NCBI GenBank assembly: GCA_015075005.1 | Contig: JABTVC010000001.1 | Coordinates: 992,001 to 1,056,000, forward strand | Direction of reading: 5' to 3' | Source: Planctomycetia bacterium | GTDB taxonomy: Bacteria > Planctomycetota > Brocadiia > Brocadiales > Brocadiaceae | DNA: 64,000 nt | Shown here: one piece after another, positions 28,197 through 37,164 of the stretch | Position numbering within the stretch: position 1 is the first letter of the stretch | Layout: every line of letters begins with the position of its first letter | The notes under the pieces: generated by a model | What the model was told of the DNA's origin: nothing | Databases searched by the model: none | Seen by the model: the letters and a program-made list of their open reading frames with translations, nothing else | Program-made: the position numbers and the translations under genes

Positions 28197-28766
28197 TTAG
28201 TGGCAAAAGTTACAACTCTCAGAACGTATTACCATTTTCTTGGCTACCAATTGGCTATTTTTATCGATAACATATACATCTACCCTGACACCGGAACGCA
28301 TGCTGTTGAACGATATAGTCGTGTTACCCATGGTAACACCCAGTTGATTGCTAGCATATACCTTTTGGCCCATGATGTAAAATGTATCTGCGGAGATATT
28401 CACCTTTTCTGCTTTCCCCGAGAATTTTCCATCATATATTTTTTTTAATTTCACGGGGTCTTTTAAACCGCTTGCTTCAATGATACCAGCGTCATCGGCA
28501 GCGCCGGTAATTTTGATAATATCACCTTCCTGAATATCGGAGAGTGTCGCATTATTCAATCCCTTCTTCTTTATCTTTGCATTGTTGGCATTAATTTTTA
28601 CAAGATTGCTTATTATCGTGAGCGTCCCCGTGCTTTCATCTATACTGCTTACCGCCCCTACGATTTTGTCATTGGCTGATGCCACTACCGGGAGCGCAGC
28701 CCCCGTTATAAGTAGGCTAATAATGAAAGAACCAGATACAAAAGCTTTTTTATACTGTTTAAACAT
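28197..28766 (-). CDS. Exported DUF5666-like protein ending in a haem-c motif
   Basis: A 189-residue protein with a signal peptide (cleavage near VASA-ND). The body is a DUF5666-like beta-rich domain (VGAVSSIDESTGTLTII, then ISDIQEGDIIKI-type turns). The last five residues are CNFCH, a CX2CH c-type haem motif with the stop codon right after the histidine. A single haem carried on the extreme C-terminus is an unusual plan. Neighbours on both sides also carry haem motifs, which makes coincidence less likely. Confidence 0.7.
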   Translation of the reverse strand: MFKQYKKAFVSGSFIISLLITGAALPVVASANDKIVGAVSSIDESTGTLTIISNLVKINANNAKIKKKGLNNATLSDIQEGDIIKITGAADDAGIIEASGLKDPVKLKKIYDGKFSGKAEKVNISADTFYIMGQKVYASNQLGVTMGNTTISFNSMRSGVRVDVYVIDKNSQLVAKKMVIRSESCNFCH

Positions 28767-29651
28767 GCAATCTCCTTAAAAAATAACCACTATCCAAAAC
28801 ATGCACACAGAAGTACGATTTCTTCTCCATCGTAATTTCCAGAGGTGTAACGTTACTTTGATTCATCTGGTAGTATTGTTTATAAGGATTGTATCCATTC
28901 TTGGAAATTTTCAAGAGATACTTCCCTGTCTTTACCGCTTTCACAGCGAAATTACCTTCTGCGTCAGTAGTTGTTCTGTATTTGACATGACCATTTTGGC
29001 TGAGTCTAACCTTGGCATTAGTCACCGGCCCACCGGATACCGTCTGACTGGAAGAGAATTCCTGGGCATCGTATTCGACGATCCACTTCTCTATTTTATC
29101 GTAATCTCTATCGCTATTAAGATATGGCCACATAGTACCTATATTCGAATTTTTATCAACCTTTTGTAATATGAGAGAATCTGCGTTCCCGTGTATTACC
29201 AGTCTCGGAACTGTTACTTCAGTATACGTTGTTAATGGGATATCACTCTTGATCCCCTCCGAACTGTGGCAGCGATTACATTTTGCATCAAAAACCCATC
29301 AGACACGACAACTGTTGTACCGCCAGTTGCATCGATCACCTTTATTTCCGCCCCGGTTCTTGCTGTTGTACCCTCGGCATCAGTGTAAATTGTACCTCCA
29401 ATAGAGAAACGGTGTTCTCTTCCGGTGGAATGGCAGCCACTGGTTAGACAATTCTGCCCTGCATTGTGAGTTCCCTCTTCATCATCGTCATCTCCTTCAC
29501 CGGTGTCATCATCATCCAGGTGGGCAAAACCATTGTTGGAATTAATTTTTACTTCACTGGCAAAAGATATCCGGGTTCCACCCATGAGAATGATAGTTAT
29601 ACCGAGAAGGTAAATAATGTATTTCAGGAACCTCTTGCCAATCAAATTCAT
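28759..29651 (-). CDS. Exported di-haem cytochrome c with C-terminal carboxypeptidase-regulatory-like domain (frameshifted)
   Basis: Reads as two frames split by one missing base in a run of five A on the plus strand (29290-29294; T5 on the coding strand). Repaired, it codes for about 297 residues. Signal anchor about 10-31; an acidic stretch of Asp/Glu at 45-59; a CX4CH motif C68-C73-H74 (CLTSGCH). After the repair, DAKCNRCHSSEG carries a CX2CH motif, then NADSLILQKVDKNS and DYDKIEKWIVEY, the helix pattern of a c-type cytochrome with the iron-ligand loop. Last comes a carboxypeptidase-regulatory-like beta domain (TTDAEGNFAVKAVKTGKYLL). Its end overlaps the next gene start by 8 bases. Probably a periplasmic or surface electron carrier. 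Confidence 0.75.
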
Positions 29652-29737
29652 TACAAAGTACTCCTTCGTTAAAGTGTATTGTAAGCGTCCTAAAAATTAC
29701 TATAAGACTATAACAATGTCAACGCGTTTGTGTGAAA

Positions 29738-30442
29738 TTAGTCATTATCTATCTCATAGGCAAGTTTACGCTTTTTCATCCATCGTACAACCAACAGATC
29801 TATGAACGCCCTGAATGCCCTGTTGGATATGCCATACTTCGATTTTCCGAATCTTCTGGGGTAATGGTTTACAATAGTTTCAGTAACGGTATATCCTTCT
29901 ATCTTAAAAAGGGTTGGTAAAAACCGATGCATGCCATTATACAATTTGATGTGATCGAAACATTCCCGCCGATATGCCTTCAGGGAGCATCCGGTATCTT
30001 TGATATCCTCTTGTGATAGTTTGTTTCTGATAAAATTTGCAACTTTGGAAGAAATACGTTTGATCCAGGGGTCGTTTCGCTTCTGTCTCCACCCACATAC
30101 CATATCATAGGTATTGAGCCCTTCAAGCAGTTTTGGGATATCTGCAGGGTCATTCTGCATATCGGCGTCCATAGAAACTACATATTTCCCTCCAGCATGC
30201 TTAAAACCGGCATCCATCGCTGCCGTTTGTCCTGCATTTTTCTTAAAATGGATTGTGCGAAAGTTTGGATGTTTGGCACACCATATATTCAATTTTTCGG
30301 TACTACCATCAGTACTGCCATCGTTCACAAGGATTACCTCGTAATTTTGGCCTTGCATGGCGCTGACGATAGATTGGCCTAGAGATTCAATGTTGTCGAC
30401 CTCGTTATAGACGGGAATGACAATAGAAATGTCGGGATTCAC
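29738..30442 (-). CDS. GT2 polyprenyl-phosphate sugar synthase (DPM1-like)
   Basis: A 234-residue GT2 glycosyltransferase. IVIPVYNEVDNIESL opens the nucleotide-sugar domain; LVNDGSTDGS and SMDADMQNDP carry the acidic metal-binding motifs; KDTGCSLKAYRRE and RFGKSKYG are conserved in dolichyl-phosphate mannose synthase-like enzymes. It lacks the C-terminal membrane helices of larger relatives. It probably loads a sugar onto undecaprenyl phosphate, perhaps for the ArnT-like enzyme at 25851. Confidence 0.9.
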   Translation of the reverse strand: MNPDISIVIPVYNEVDNIESLGQSIVSAMQGQNYEVILVNDGSTDGSTEKLNIWCAKHPNFRTIHFKKNAGQTAAMDAGFKHAGGKYVVSMDADMQNDPADIPKLLEGLNTYDMVCGWRQKRNDPWIKRISSKVANFIRNKLSQEDIKDTGCSLKAYRRECFDHIKLYNGMHRFLPTLFKIEGYTVTETIVNHYPRRFGKSKYGISNRAFRAFIDLLVVRWMKKRKLAYEIDND

Positions 30443-30517
30443 AATTGCCTTTTACGTAATCTGACCCAGATTGTGGATAAAGTTATAAAATATTTAATGA
30501 ATTATATATCAAAGTTT

Positions 30518-30538
30518 ATTGAATTATCAAAAGAAATT
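30518..30538. repeat. Left attachment repeat (attL)
   Basis: The 21 bases starting ATTGAATTATCAAAAGAAAT recur exactly at 39862-39882 next to the integrase gene. The site lies in frame inside a short ATG-initiated frame (30497 onward). Confidence 0.75.
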
Positions 30539-30968
30539 TTTATATACTTTTTATAACCTTTGATATTTTTCGATATTCTTAGTTTTCTTAGTGTTTTCAA
30601 GGCTTTGAATGAAATTTCATTCTTGTATGTTTTGACCTGTTTTGGTATGTTTTTATCACTAGGTACGGCTAAAAGTACGACATGAAATAAGGGGGGGGTA
30701 TGGACATCACACACATGGATATTATTATTGGTTTCCCCCGTGTTTACAAAATACAAAAAGGGACTTAAGCTAGTGCTTTTCAAAATAAATACCAAAAGTT
30801 ATATGGCGAATTATTATTGCCATCGCATTGTTTATTACAACGACAAATTACCTTTTTGTAAAAAACGTTTGCAATAATTAGTAAATTATCCGATATTATT
30901 ACAATCAGGAATATTTATTGCCAATAATTTAGCAATATTCCCAAAGTATATTCCATAAAGGAATAAAT
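30539..30968. other. AT-rich left end of the element without a clear gene
   Basis: No supported gene. With 30443-30517 this makes about 520 bp before the toxin gene. A run of nine G at 30690-30698 and long A/T tracts are present. The region probably holds the promoter of the toxin-antitoxin pair, but no convincing -35/-10 pair was singled out. Confidence 0.4.
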
Positions 30969-31358
30969 GTGACATCTGAATGGAAACTTGAATTGTCACC
31001 GTTTTTTGAATCAAGATTTAAAAGATTCCAAAAGAAACATCCTCCTGAAGCCCAAGCGATGTTGAATAATCTCGATACCTATCTGATAACTCTAAATGAC
31101 GGTGTTAATCCAATAAATATTAAGGCTGGTTTTATTCACCATGAGCCTGACGGTATAAAAGCTATAGACCAAAAAGGCGGAAAAGGGAAATTAATGCAAA
31201 GTAGACTTTATATCTATCCTGATACATCAACAAAGCTGGTTCATGTCATATCTGTGGGGGATAAAACTGATCAACAAGGTGATATTAATGAGTGTAGAGG
31301 ATATATAAAACCTTTAAAAGGAAAGATACGGGGGGGAGAAAATGGGGAAAAAATATAA
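30969..31358 (+). CDS. RelE/HigB-like toxin
   Basis: A 129-residue protein starting with GTG. ELSPFFESRFKRFQKKHP is the N-terminal helix-turn of RelE/ParE-superfamily toxins, followed by a strand-rich core with KGKLMQSRLYIYPD and VHVISVGDKTDQ, resembling the mRNA-interferase core. It overlaps the downstream HTH gene by 17 bases, the toxin-first order of HigBA-type systems. The probable action is ribosome-dependent mRNA cleavage, held in check by the partner. Confidence 0.7.
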   Translation: MTSEWKLELSPFFESRFKRFQKKHPPEAQAMLNNLDTYLITLNDGVNPINIKAGFIHHEPDGIKAIDQKGGKGKLMQSRLYIYPDTSTKLVHVISVGDKTDQQGDINECRGYIKPLKGKIRGGENGEKI

Positions 31359-31911
31359 CACTGTTTTGGGAATGGTTAACGAGATTTCCGAGGACAAAGA
31401 TTTTAACAAATCTTTAGAGAAGGAAATTAAGGGAAGGCAAATATCAAAGACTTTATTTTCAATGAGGTGTAAACGTGGATTGACTCAATCCCAGCTTGCT
31501 GAAAAGGCACACTTCAGTCAGGGGAAAATATCAAAAATTGAGAAGTCGTTTGATACAGACCTTACAATGAAAGATTTAGCCGCTTATTGTTCGGCGCTTA
31601 ATATGCGAGTTGAGATCGGTTTTTCCGACATGAGGATAACTCTGGCAGATCGGGTAAAATATCATTATTTCATGCTTAAAACCCTTTTGGATGAGATGAG
31701 GGGTTTGGCAAAAGGTGATAAAACGATGGAGGCAGGTGTTGAAAAATTTACTAGGGAAGCATTTGTAAATATTACGTTTGGGTTGTTGGCTTGTTTACAG
31801 AAGGCAAAGCCAGAAGAAGAGAAAGGGGAAACAATACATGTTTCAAACCCAATTAACCTGGAAGACTTTGCCGAAGATATCAAAAACGAAAATGAAGAAT
31901 TAGTTTCTTGA
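31342..31911 (+). CDS. XRE-family antitoxin/regulator
   Basis: A 189-residue protein with a helix-turn-helix at about 47-85 (LTQSQLAEKAHFSQGKISKI) of the XRE type. The following MKDLAAYCSALNMRVEIGF is typical of HigA-like antitoxins. A longer C-terminal helical part (about 95-189) is unusual for HigA and may bind the toxin. It overlaps the toxin gene and is closed by a rho-independent terminator at 31940-31984. It likely represses its own promoter. Confidence 0.8.
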   Translation: MGKKYNTVLGMVNEISEDKDFNKSLEKEIKGRQISKTLFSMRCKRGLTQSQLAEKAHFSQGKISKIEKSFDTDLTMKDLAAYCSALNMRVEIGFSDMRITLADRVKYHYFMLKTLLDEMRGLAKGDKTMEAGVEKFTREAFVNITFGLLACLQKAKPEEEKGETIHVSNPINLEDFAEDIKNENEELVS

Positions 31912-31939
31912 TTATATGATTTTTATTCAATTTCCCAAT

Positions 31940-31984
31940 AAAAAGGCTAACTGCGGGAGGTACATCTTTCTTGTTAGCCTTTTT
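31940..31984 (+). terminator. Rho-independent terminator after the toxin-antitoxin pair
   Basis: Perfect 12-bp arms AAAAAGGCTAAC (31940-31951) and GTTAGCCTTTTT (31973-31984) with a 21-base loop; the right arm ends in a T-run. Confidence 0.85.
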
Positions 31985-32052
31985 GTTTGATAGACCGTAA
32001 TAAGTAATTACCAGGCCGGAAACACCAACAGACAGAGGCAGGAGACACTTAT

Positions 32053-32844
32053 ATGAGAACCGCCATATTTCTTTTCCTGGTGTTGATGCACTGTAGCACC
32101 CTATTTGCCTACGAAGTAAAGGTTACAAAGCTTACAGATGAAAATTTTGTTCCTATAACGAGAGAAGAGGATGTTCTCTGTATGGGGTCAATTGAAGAAT
32201 ATCAAAGTAATTATAAAGATAAGCAGATTGCAACGATAACTTTGCGTTTCCTTGTTAATGAAATAGGTAGAGATCAAGATGCAGTCAATTTGTTGGCTGC
32301 CAAAGAAGCAGCAAAATTAGGAGCTAATACAATTTTTTGGGTATCTGGCACAGTATATAAGGACACTAAAGAAATAGCTTCATCGACATACCGTTGTATA
32401 AGAGATGCAACTCGGTATTTAATAGATTTTGGCTACAGACCCAAGCAATATACCGAGAACAAATTTGAAGTACAAAAAGACGGTAAAGTGATTTATGACA
32501 AAGCCACTGGCTTAATGTGGCAGCAGTCTGGCTCCGAAGAATTTATAAAATATGACGAGACAAAGGATTATATAAGGCAACTCAATCGCGAGGATTTTGC
32601 TGGCTATAACGACTGGCGCCTGCCAACATTAAGGGAAGCAATAACTTTGCTAAAGCCTGAGAAATCGAAAGATGATTTGTTTATTGATTCTGTATTTAAC
32701 TCAAAAAGACAAGTGTTGATATTGTGGATTTGGACATCTGACCTTTTTGACGCTTCGAGTGCCTGGTTTGTCGATTTCTCCCAAGGTGGTTACTACTACT
32801 ACAACTACTTTTTCTGCAAATACTATGTACGTGCTGTTCGCTGA
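32053..32844 (+). CDS. Exported DUF1566 (Lcl C-terminal-like) protein, possible variable protein
   Basis: A 263-residue protein with a signal peptide (cleavage near FAYE). Residues about 150-263 form a DUF1566 domain, a C-type-lectin-like fold: VIYDKATGLMWQ, then YNDWRLPTLREAI and IWTSD. The very end, from QGGYYYYNYFFCKYYVRAVR, is dominated by TAC, AAC, TTC and TGC codons. These are all reachable from AAC by changing adenines, as seen in targets of diversity-generating retroelements, which often use this fold and end in VRAVR-like sequence. No reverse transcriptase is in this window. Surface binding is plausible but unproven. Confidence 0.7.
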   Translation: MRTAIFLFLVLMHCSTLFAYEVKVTKLTDENFVPITREEDVLCMGSIEEYQSNYKDKQIATITLRFLVNEIGRDQDAVNLLAAKEAAKLGANTIFWVSGTVYKDTKEIASSTYRCIRDATRYLIDFGYRPKQYTENKFEVQKDGKVIYDKATGLMWQQSGSEEFIKYDETKDYIRQLNREDFAGYNDWRLPTLREAITLLKPEKSKDDLFIDSVFNSKRQVLILWIWTSDLFDASSAWFVDFSQGGYYYYNYFFCKYYVRAVR

Positions 32845-33027
32845 AGATAATCATGTATTATCTGCTTCTTTGAGTCATTTGATTATTTGTCTTTAAGAAA
32901 TTTTATATCTTCCAATCATACAAAAAGACAAACTAAATTAAGGGATAGGGTAACTCCCGAAAAGTCCATTTCCCTAGATGGATTTCCCTTAACTATCTTC
33001 TAGGGGCTTCTTACTTTAGGGGGTAAC

Positions 33028-33918
33028 ATGAACACACCAAAAAGCACACCGGAAGATAATGAGCTTATTCGTGCTTTCCAATGCTATTATTGGATTATCG
33101 TCCATACAAACCCTATTATTGATAAATTACCCTTAATAGAAGCACCGTCTTATATTAAAGACCAGATTAGTGAGTTTCAAGAGATAGGAGAGGTAGAAGA
33201 AGAGAGTAACACGCTTTCTTCTTATGCTACCAATATATTATTTCTTAGGTTTGTTGGGAAAGAGATTCCACTATTCGAGGTTGACGACAAAAAAATTTCC
33301 TGTGTAGCAGATATTAAGAAATTATGGGATACATTGGGAATAAAAAGCAGTAAAGATGATTTTTATTTCTATCGTAAAGTATGCTCTTCCGTTATGGCTT
33401 ATTTAGAACCGCAATACCTAAAAATACAAAAAGAACTTATGACAAGGCTTGAACCAGAGAAGCAAGGGGGAACGACAGTTATATCACAGTATAAGACTGG
33501 AAAAGATTTCGTTCCTTTTTCGACACCTTCCGGGACTCAATGGCATGAGGTAAAAATAAGTTTTATAGATAATGAAAATGTCAAAATAAGCGCAAAGGAA
33601 GAGACCAAGACAAAGCATTTTGTTGAGATGGGATTTCGGAAAGGTAAGACCAGTAAACCTGTGAAATCGTGGAATATTCTTTTAGGCTTTAGCGAAAATG
33701 AATGTTTGAAGTTTTCACAGAGTACCAAAAGTAAAACAGAAAAGGCTATCCAAGATTTGCGAAAGCGGTTAAGGACATATTTCGGGATACAAGACGATCC
33801 TATTATTTTAGACCAGGGATATAGACCTAAGTTTAAGATTTCCAAGATCGAGAGTCAAAGCCGTTCTGTTCATACATTTTCAAACAGCGATATTTTTCAC
33901 GAAAAAGAGGACGATTAA
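33028..33918 (+). CDS. Unidentified element protein, possibly replication or DNA-binding
   Basis: A 296-residue protein of no recognised family, starting at ATG 33028 behind AGGGGG. The N-terminal 130 residues are helical. The C-terminal half, around residues 165-260, has short strands and basic helices (HFVEMGFRKGKTSKPVKSWN; KTEKAIQDLRKRLRTYFG) that could form a winged helix. Its place just before the primase block suggests a control or initiator role. A terminator follows at 33946. Confidence 0.55.
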   Translation: MNTPKSTPEDNELIRAFQCYYWIIVHTNPIIDKLPLIEAPSYIKDQISEFQEIGEVEEESNTLSSYATNILFLRFVGKEIPLFEVDDKKISCVADIKKLWDTLGIKSSKDDFYFYRKVCSSVMAYLEPQYLKIQKELMTRLEPEKQGGTTVISQYKTGKDFVPFSTPSGTQWHEVKISFIDNENVKISAKEETKTKHFVEMGFRKGKTSKPVKSWNILLGFSENECLKFSQSTKSKTEKAIQDLRKRLRTYFGIQDDPIILDQGYRPKFKISKIESQSRSVHTFSNSDIFHEKEDD

Positions 33919-33945
33919 AACAATCTAATGTTGTTGGGAGAGAGA

Positions 33946-33987
33946 AAAACCCTTGTTTGCCGAAAATTCGGTGACAGGGGTTTTTTT
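33946..33987 (+). terminator. Rho-independent terminator
   Basis: Arms AAAACCCTTG (33946-33955) and CAGGGGTTTT (33975-33984), one G-T pair, with an inner CCGAA/TTCGG stem, ending in seven T. Confidence 0.75.
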
Positions 33988-34102
33988 ATTTTCAGATTTA
34001 TCAAATATTTTTATTCCCTTAAAACCCATAATTTAAGCCATTCCTAAGTCATTACCTTAAATCCATGCTGCCGAAAAATCAATATTTCGGCGAAATTTCG
34101 GC
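33959..34102. repeat. GCCGAAA/TTTCGGC motif cluster
   Basis: GCCGAAA occurs at 33959-33965 and 34070-34076, and its complement TTTCGGC at 34085-34091 and 34096-34102. The last three sit just upstream of the HTH/primase genes and could be an operator or replication-origin iteron set. Confidence 0.5.
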
Positions 34103-34158
34103 AATAAAGGGTAAAGAGTTTAAATTTACTTTTCTTTTCTTAATACGGAGTGGTGTTT

Positions 34159-34356
34159 ATGACAGAAGAACGTTTATACACTGTAGTGGAAGTGCGGAAA
34201 ATTTTGAATATCGCCAGACACCGGCTGAACTACCTATTTGATTCCAGGCGTTTGAAGGACGAAGAATTCCCTAAACTTCCAAATGGTCACAAAGTTTTCG
34301 GGCAAGCTGATCTTGCAAAAATTAGGCAAGTGTTATGGGAAGTAGGTGAGAAATGA
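34159..34356 (+). CDS. Small MerR/HTH_17-like DNA-binding protein
   Basis: A 65-residue protein. The ATG at 34159 follows GGAG (34147-34150) by 8 bases and is preferred to the GTG at 34150. YTVVEVRKILNIARHRLNYLF is a winged-helix segment of the MerR/excisionase kind. Its stop overlaps the primase start by 4 bases (ATGA). Confidence 0.75.
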   Translation: MTEERLYTVVEVRKILNIARHRLNYLFDSRRLKDEEFPKLPNGHKVFGQADLAKIRQVLWEVGEK

Positions 34357-36519
34357 TAAATCACAACCATACAACAGAAACCGAAGTATTTTTAAAATAT
34401 GCTTTGAGTTATGTAGCATTAGGGTTTCCAGTCATTCCACTACACCCCATTAATCAGAAAGGGTATTGTTCTTGTGGCATGGCTAAGGGCTGTGAAAGTC
34501 CAGGGAAACACCCAAAAACAAAAAAAGGCCTGAAGGATGCAACAACGGACGTTAAACAGATAGAAAAGTGGTGGCCGAAAGAATCAACTTTACCAAGCGC
34601 CATCGGCATTGTTACAGGTGGTAAAAGTGGTCTTGTGGTTATTGATGTTGACGGCGATGAGGGTTTTGAGGCTTTGGGTAAGGAACGTGTTAAAGATTTG
34701 CAAAATGAATCAGTGCCATGTGTAAGGACGGGACGAGGCTTTCATTACTATTTTAAGTCAGCAACACCGATAAAAACAAAACAAGGCTTTGTGCATAAGG
34801 TCGATATAAAAGCAGATGGAGGGTATGTAGTTGCCCCGCCCAGTTTGCATATTAGCGGGAGGCGATATGAATGGATTAGTTAACCAAAAAGTATTTTCTG
34901 ATGTTCCGTCTTGGGTGTTGAACGGGGGGAGTGGCAGCGGAAAGCCTGTTGTGAAAGTAACAAATAATGTTATCTTTGAAGGACATCGAAACGATACGTT
35001 ATTTAGGTTTGCATGTAGTTTGAGGGCAAAGGACACATCCTTTGACACGGCATTGTCTGCATTGGAAGCAGAAAATCAAAAGCGTTGCAATCCGCCGCTA
35101 TGTGATCGGGAGCTTCGGGGGCTTGTTGATTCGGCGTATGGCCGTTATGAGGCTGGAACTATTCAGACGAGGGACTTTAATTGCACAGATTTAGGCAATG
35201 CAAAAAGACTCGTTGCGCACAATGGGGATAAAATTCGTTATTGTTTCGCTTGGAAAAAGTGGTTGGTATGGGATGGAAAAACGTGGCACATAGACAATAA
35301 CGGGCAAATTTTGAGGCTTGCAAAAGATACCGTAAAGCGTATCTATGGGGAGGCGTTATTGGCTGACGATGATGACCAACGCGAGACAATTGCGAAATGG
35401 GCTATTAAATCCGAAGAAGAAAAAAGGCTGAAATCAAAGGTGTCATTGGCGCAAAGCGAACCTGGCGTTCCAATTTCACCCCACCAGTTGGACGCATACC
35501 ATTACCTTTTAAACTGCCTGAATGGAACAATTGACCTTAAAACAGGAGACCTAAAACAACATAATCCCCAGGTTTTCATAACAAAAATCATTCCTGTTGA
35601 ATACATTCCAGGTGCTACCTGTCCAAAATGGATTGATTATTTGGAAACTATTTTTAACTGGAATTACGATTTAATCCCATACGTTCAAAGAGCGGTTGGC
35701 TATTCCTTGACGGGCGACATATCCGAACAATGCCTTTTTCTTTTGCACGGTACTGGCGCAAATGGCAAATCCGTTTTTCTCAAAACCATGTCACATTTAT
35801 TGTCTGATTATGCACAAACAGCCGATTTTGAGACATTTCTAATCAAGAAAAATGATGGCGGTGTCCGTAACGATATTGCAAGAATGCAGGGTAAACGATT
35901 TATTTCAGCGATAGAGGCTGAATCGGGGAAACGATTATCTGAAAATCTTATCAAGAGTTTAACGGGTGGTGATACCGTTTCTGCAAGGTTTCTATTTGCC
36001 GAATTCTTTGACTTTCAACCCATATTTAAACTATGGCTGGCGGCTAACCATAAGCCGAATATTCGGGGAACGGATTATGCAATTTGGCGGCGTATCCGGT
36101 TAATACCATTTAATGTAACGATTCCAGAAGAAGAGCAAGATAAACATCTTGAAGAAAAACTAAAAGCTGAATTGCCTGGAATATTGGCTTGGGCTGTACA
36201 GGGTTGCCTTGAATGGCAAAGGAACGGACTACAAACACCAGTCGAGGTAAAAACCGCAACGAAGGGTTACCGTGACGAAATGGACACTATCGGGGCTTTT
36301 ATTTCTGATTGTTGTGTTCTGGTTCAAGATGCCAAGGTTCAAGCGGGTAAATTGTATGGAGCCTATAAAAAATGGTGCGAAGAAAATGGCGAATTTACTT
36401 TAACGCAACGATATTTTGGAATGCGTTTATCTGAAAAGGGATATGAGCGCATAGAGTCAAATGGCCATTGGAGAAAAGGTACAGGATTGCGTGAAAATAG
36501 TACCCTTCAGTACCCTTAG
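34353..36519 (+). CDS. Primase-polymerase/SF3 helicase (phage/plasmid replication protein), frameshifted
   Basis: Repaired length about 721 residues. The first frame (34353-34883) is a bifunctional primase-polymerase domain: YVALGFPVIPLHP, then a cysteine pair CSCGMAKGCESPGKHP, then VVIDVDGD with catalytic acids and GRGFHYYF. The frame stops after RRYEWIS. One surplus base (near 34875-34885) would join it to the second frame (to 36519), which has a D5_N-like region and an SF3 helicase with Walker A GTGANGKSVF. This is the standard replication protein of integrative elements and phage satellites. The ATG at 34831 is not a natural start. Linked by ATGA to the HTH gene before it. Confidence 0.87.
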
Positions 36520-36694
36520 TACCCTTTTTCCTGGTACTTTCCTATCATTCTCCTTACGTAGGGACTTACTGGAAAATAGGGTACTGATGGGTACTTGGGT
36601 GCTAAAATAAAAAATAAATAATATGGTAACAAACAGCAATAGATCAAAACATATAAAAAGAAGCATATCTTAAAATCTTTTTGGAGAACAATAA

Positions 36695-36904
36695 ATGGTT
36701 GGACTGAACAAACCTACCGAAACAGTTGACAGACGAAAGAAAAACATAAAGCTGGGGGATATTCTCAGGCTTAGTAAAAGAGGAATGTCGTATCGTGAGA
36801 TAGGTTTAATTCTTGGATGTACAAAACAGGCAACCGGCTTTCGGCTGAGGAAGTGGGAAAGAAGTAAAATGAAGGGAATCAAATGCCAGTCGTGCCGGCA
36901 CTAA
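36695..36904 (+). CDS. Small helix-turn-helix protein
   Basis: A 69-residue basic protein following TTTTTGGAGAAC. LSKRGMSYREIGLILGCTKQ is a helix-turn-helix of the sigma-70-region-4 or resolvase kind, and the tail ends in CQSCRH. It probably binds DNA; the role in the element (control or excision) is unknown. Its end overlaps the next open frame. Confidence 0.6.
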   Translation: MVGLNKPTETVDRRKKNIKLGDILRLSKRGMSYREIGLILGCTKQATGFRLRKWERSKMKGIKCQSCRH

Positions 36905-36948
36905 AAGGACAAAACTACACAAAAAATATAGAAAGAGGTAAAAACAGA

Positions 36949-37164
36949 ATGCAGATAGTAAAAGACGATAATAACAGACTTCTAAATATGGACGAAGCAT
37001 CCCACCTGTTAGGCATTAAAAAAAGCACATTATATGACATGGTCATGCGTAAGCGGATTGCTCATGTCAAAGTGGGAAGGTTAACCAAATTCACCCTTAA
37101 TGACATTCAGGCATATATTGACAAGAACAAAGTTGAACCAATAAGAGCAGATATAAACTTATGA
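36949..37164 (+). CDS. Excisionase-like HTH_17 protein
   Basis: A 71-residue protein; ATG 36949 is chosen behind AGAGGT (36934-36939). LLNMDEASHLLGIKKSTLYDM and HVKVGRLTKFTLNDIQAYI give the two halves of the MerR-like winged helix seen in Xis and HTH_17 proteins. An integrase is on the same element, so it may direct excision. Overlaps the methylase start by 4 bases (ATGA). Confidence 0.8.
   Translation: MQIVKDDNNRLLNMDEASHLLGIKKSTLYDMVMRKRIAHVKVGRLTKFTLNDIQAYIDKNKVEPIRADINL

Noticed and set aside
34831..34890. Separate start of the helicase at 34831
   Set aside because: It begins inside the primase domain and the residues up to the shift have no homology; the frameshift explains the second frame better.
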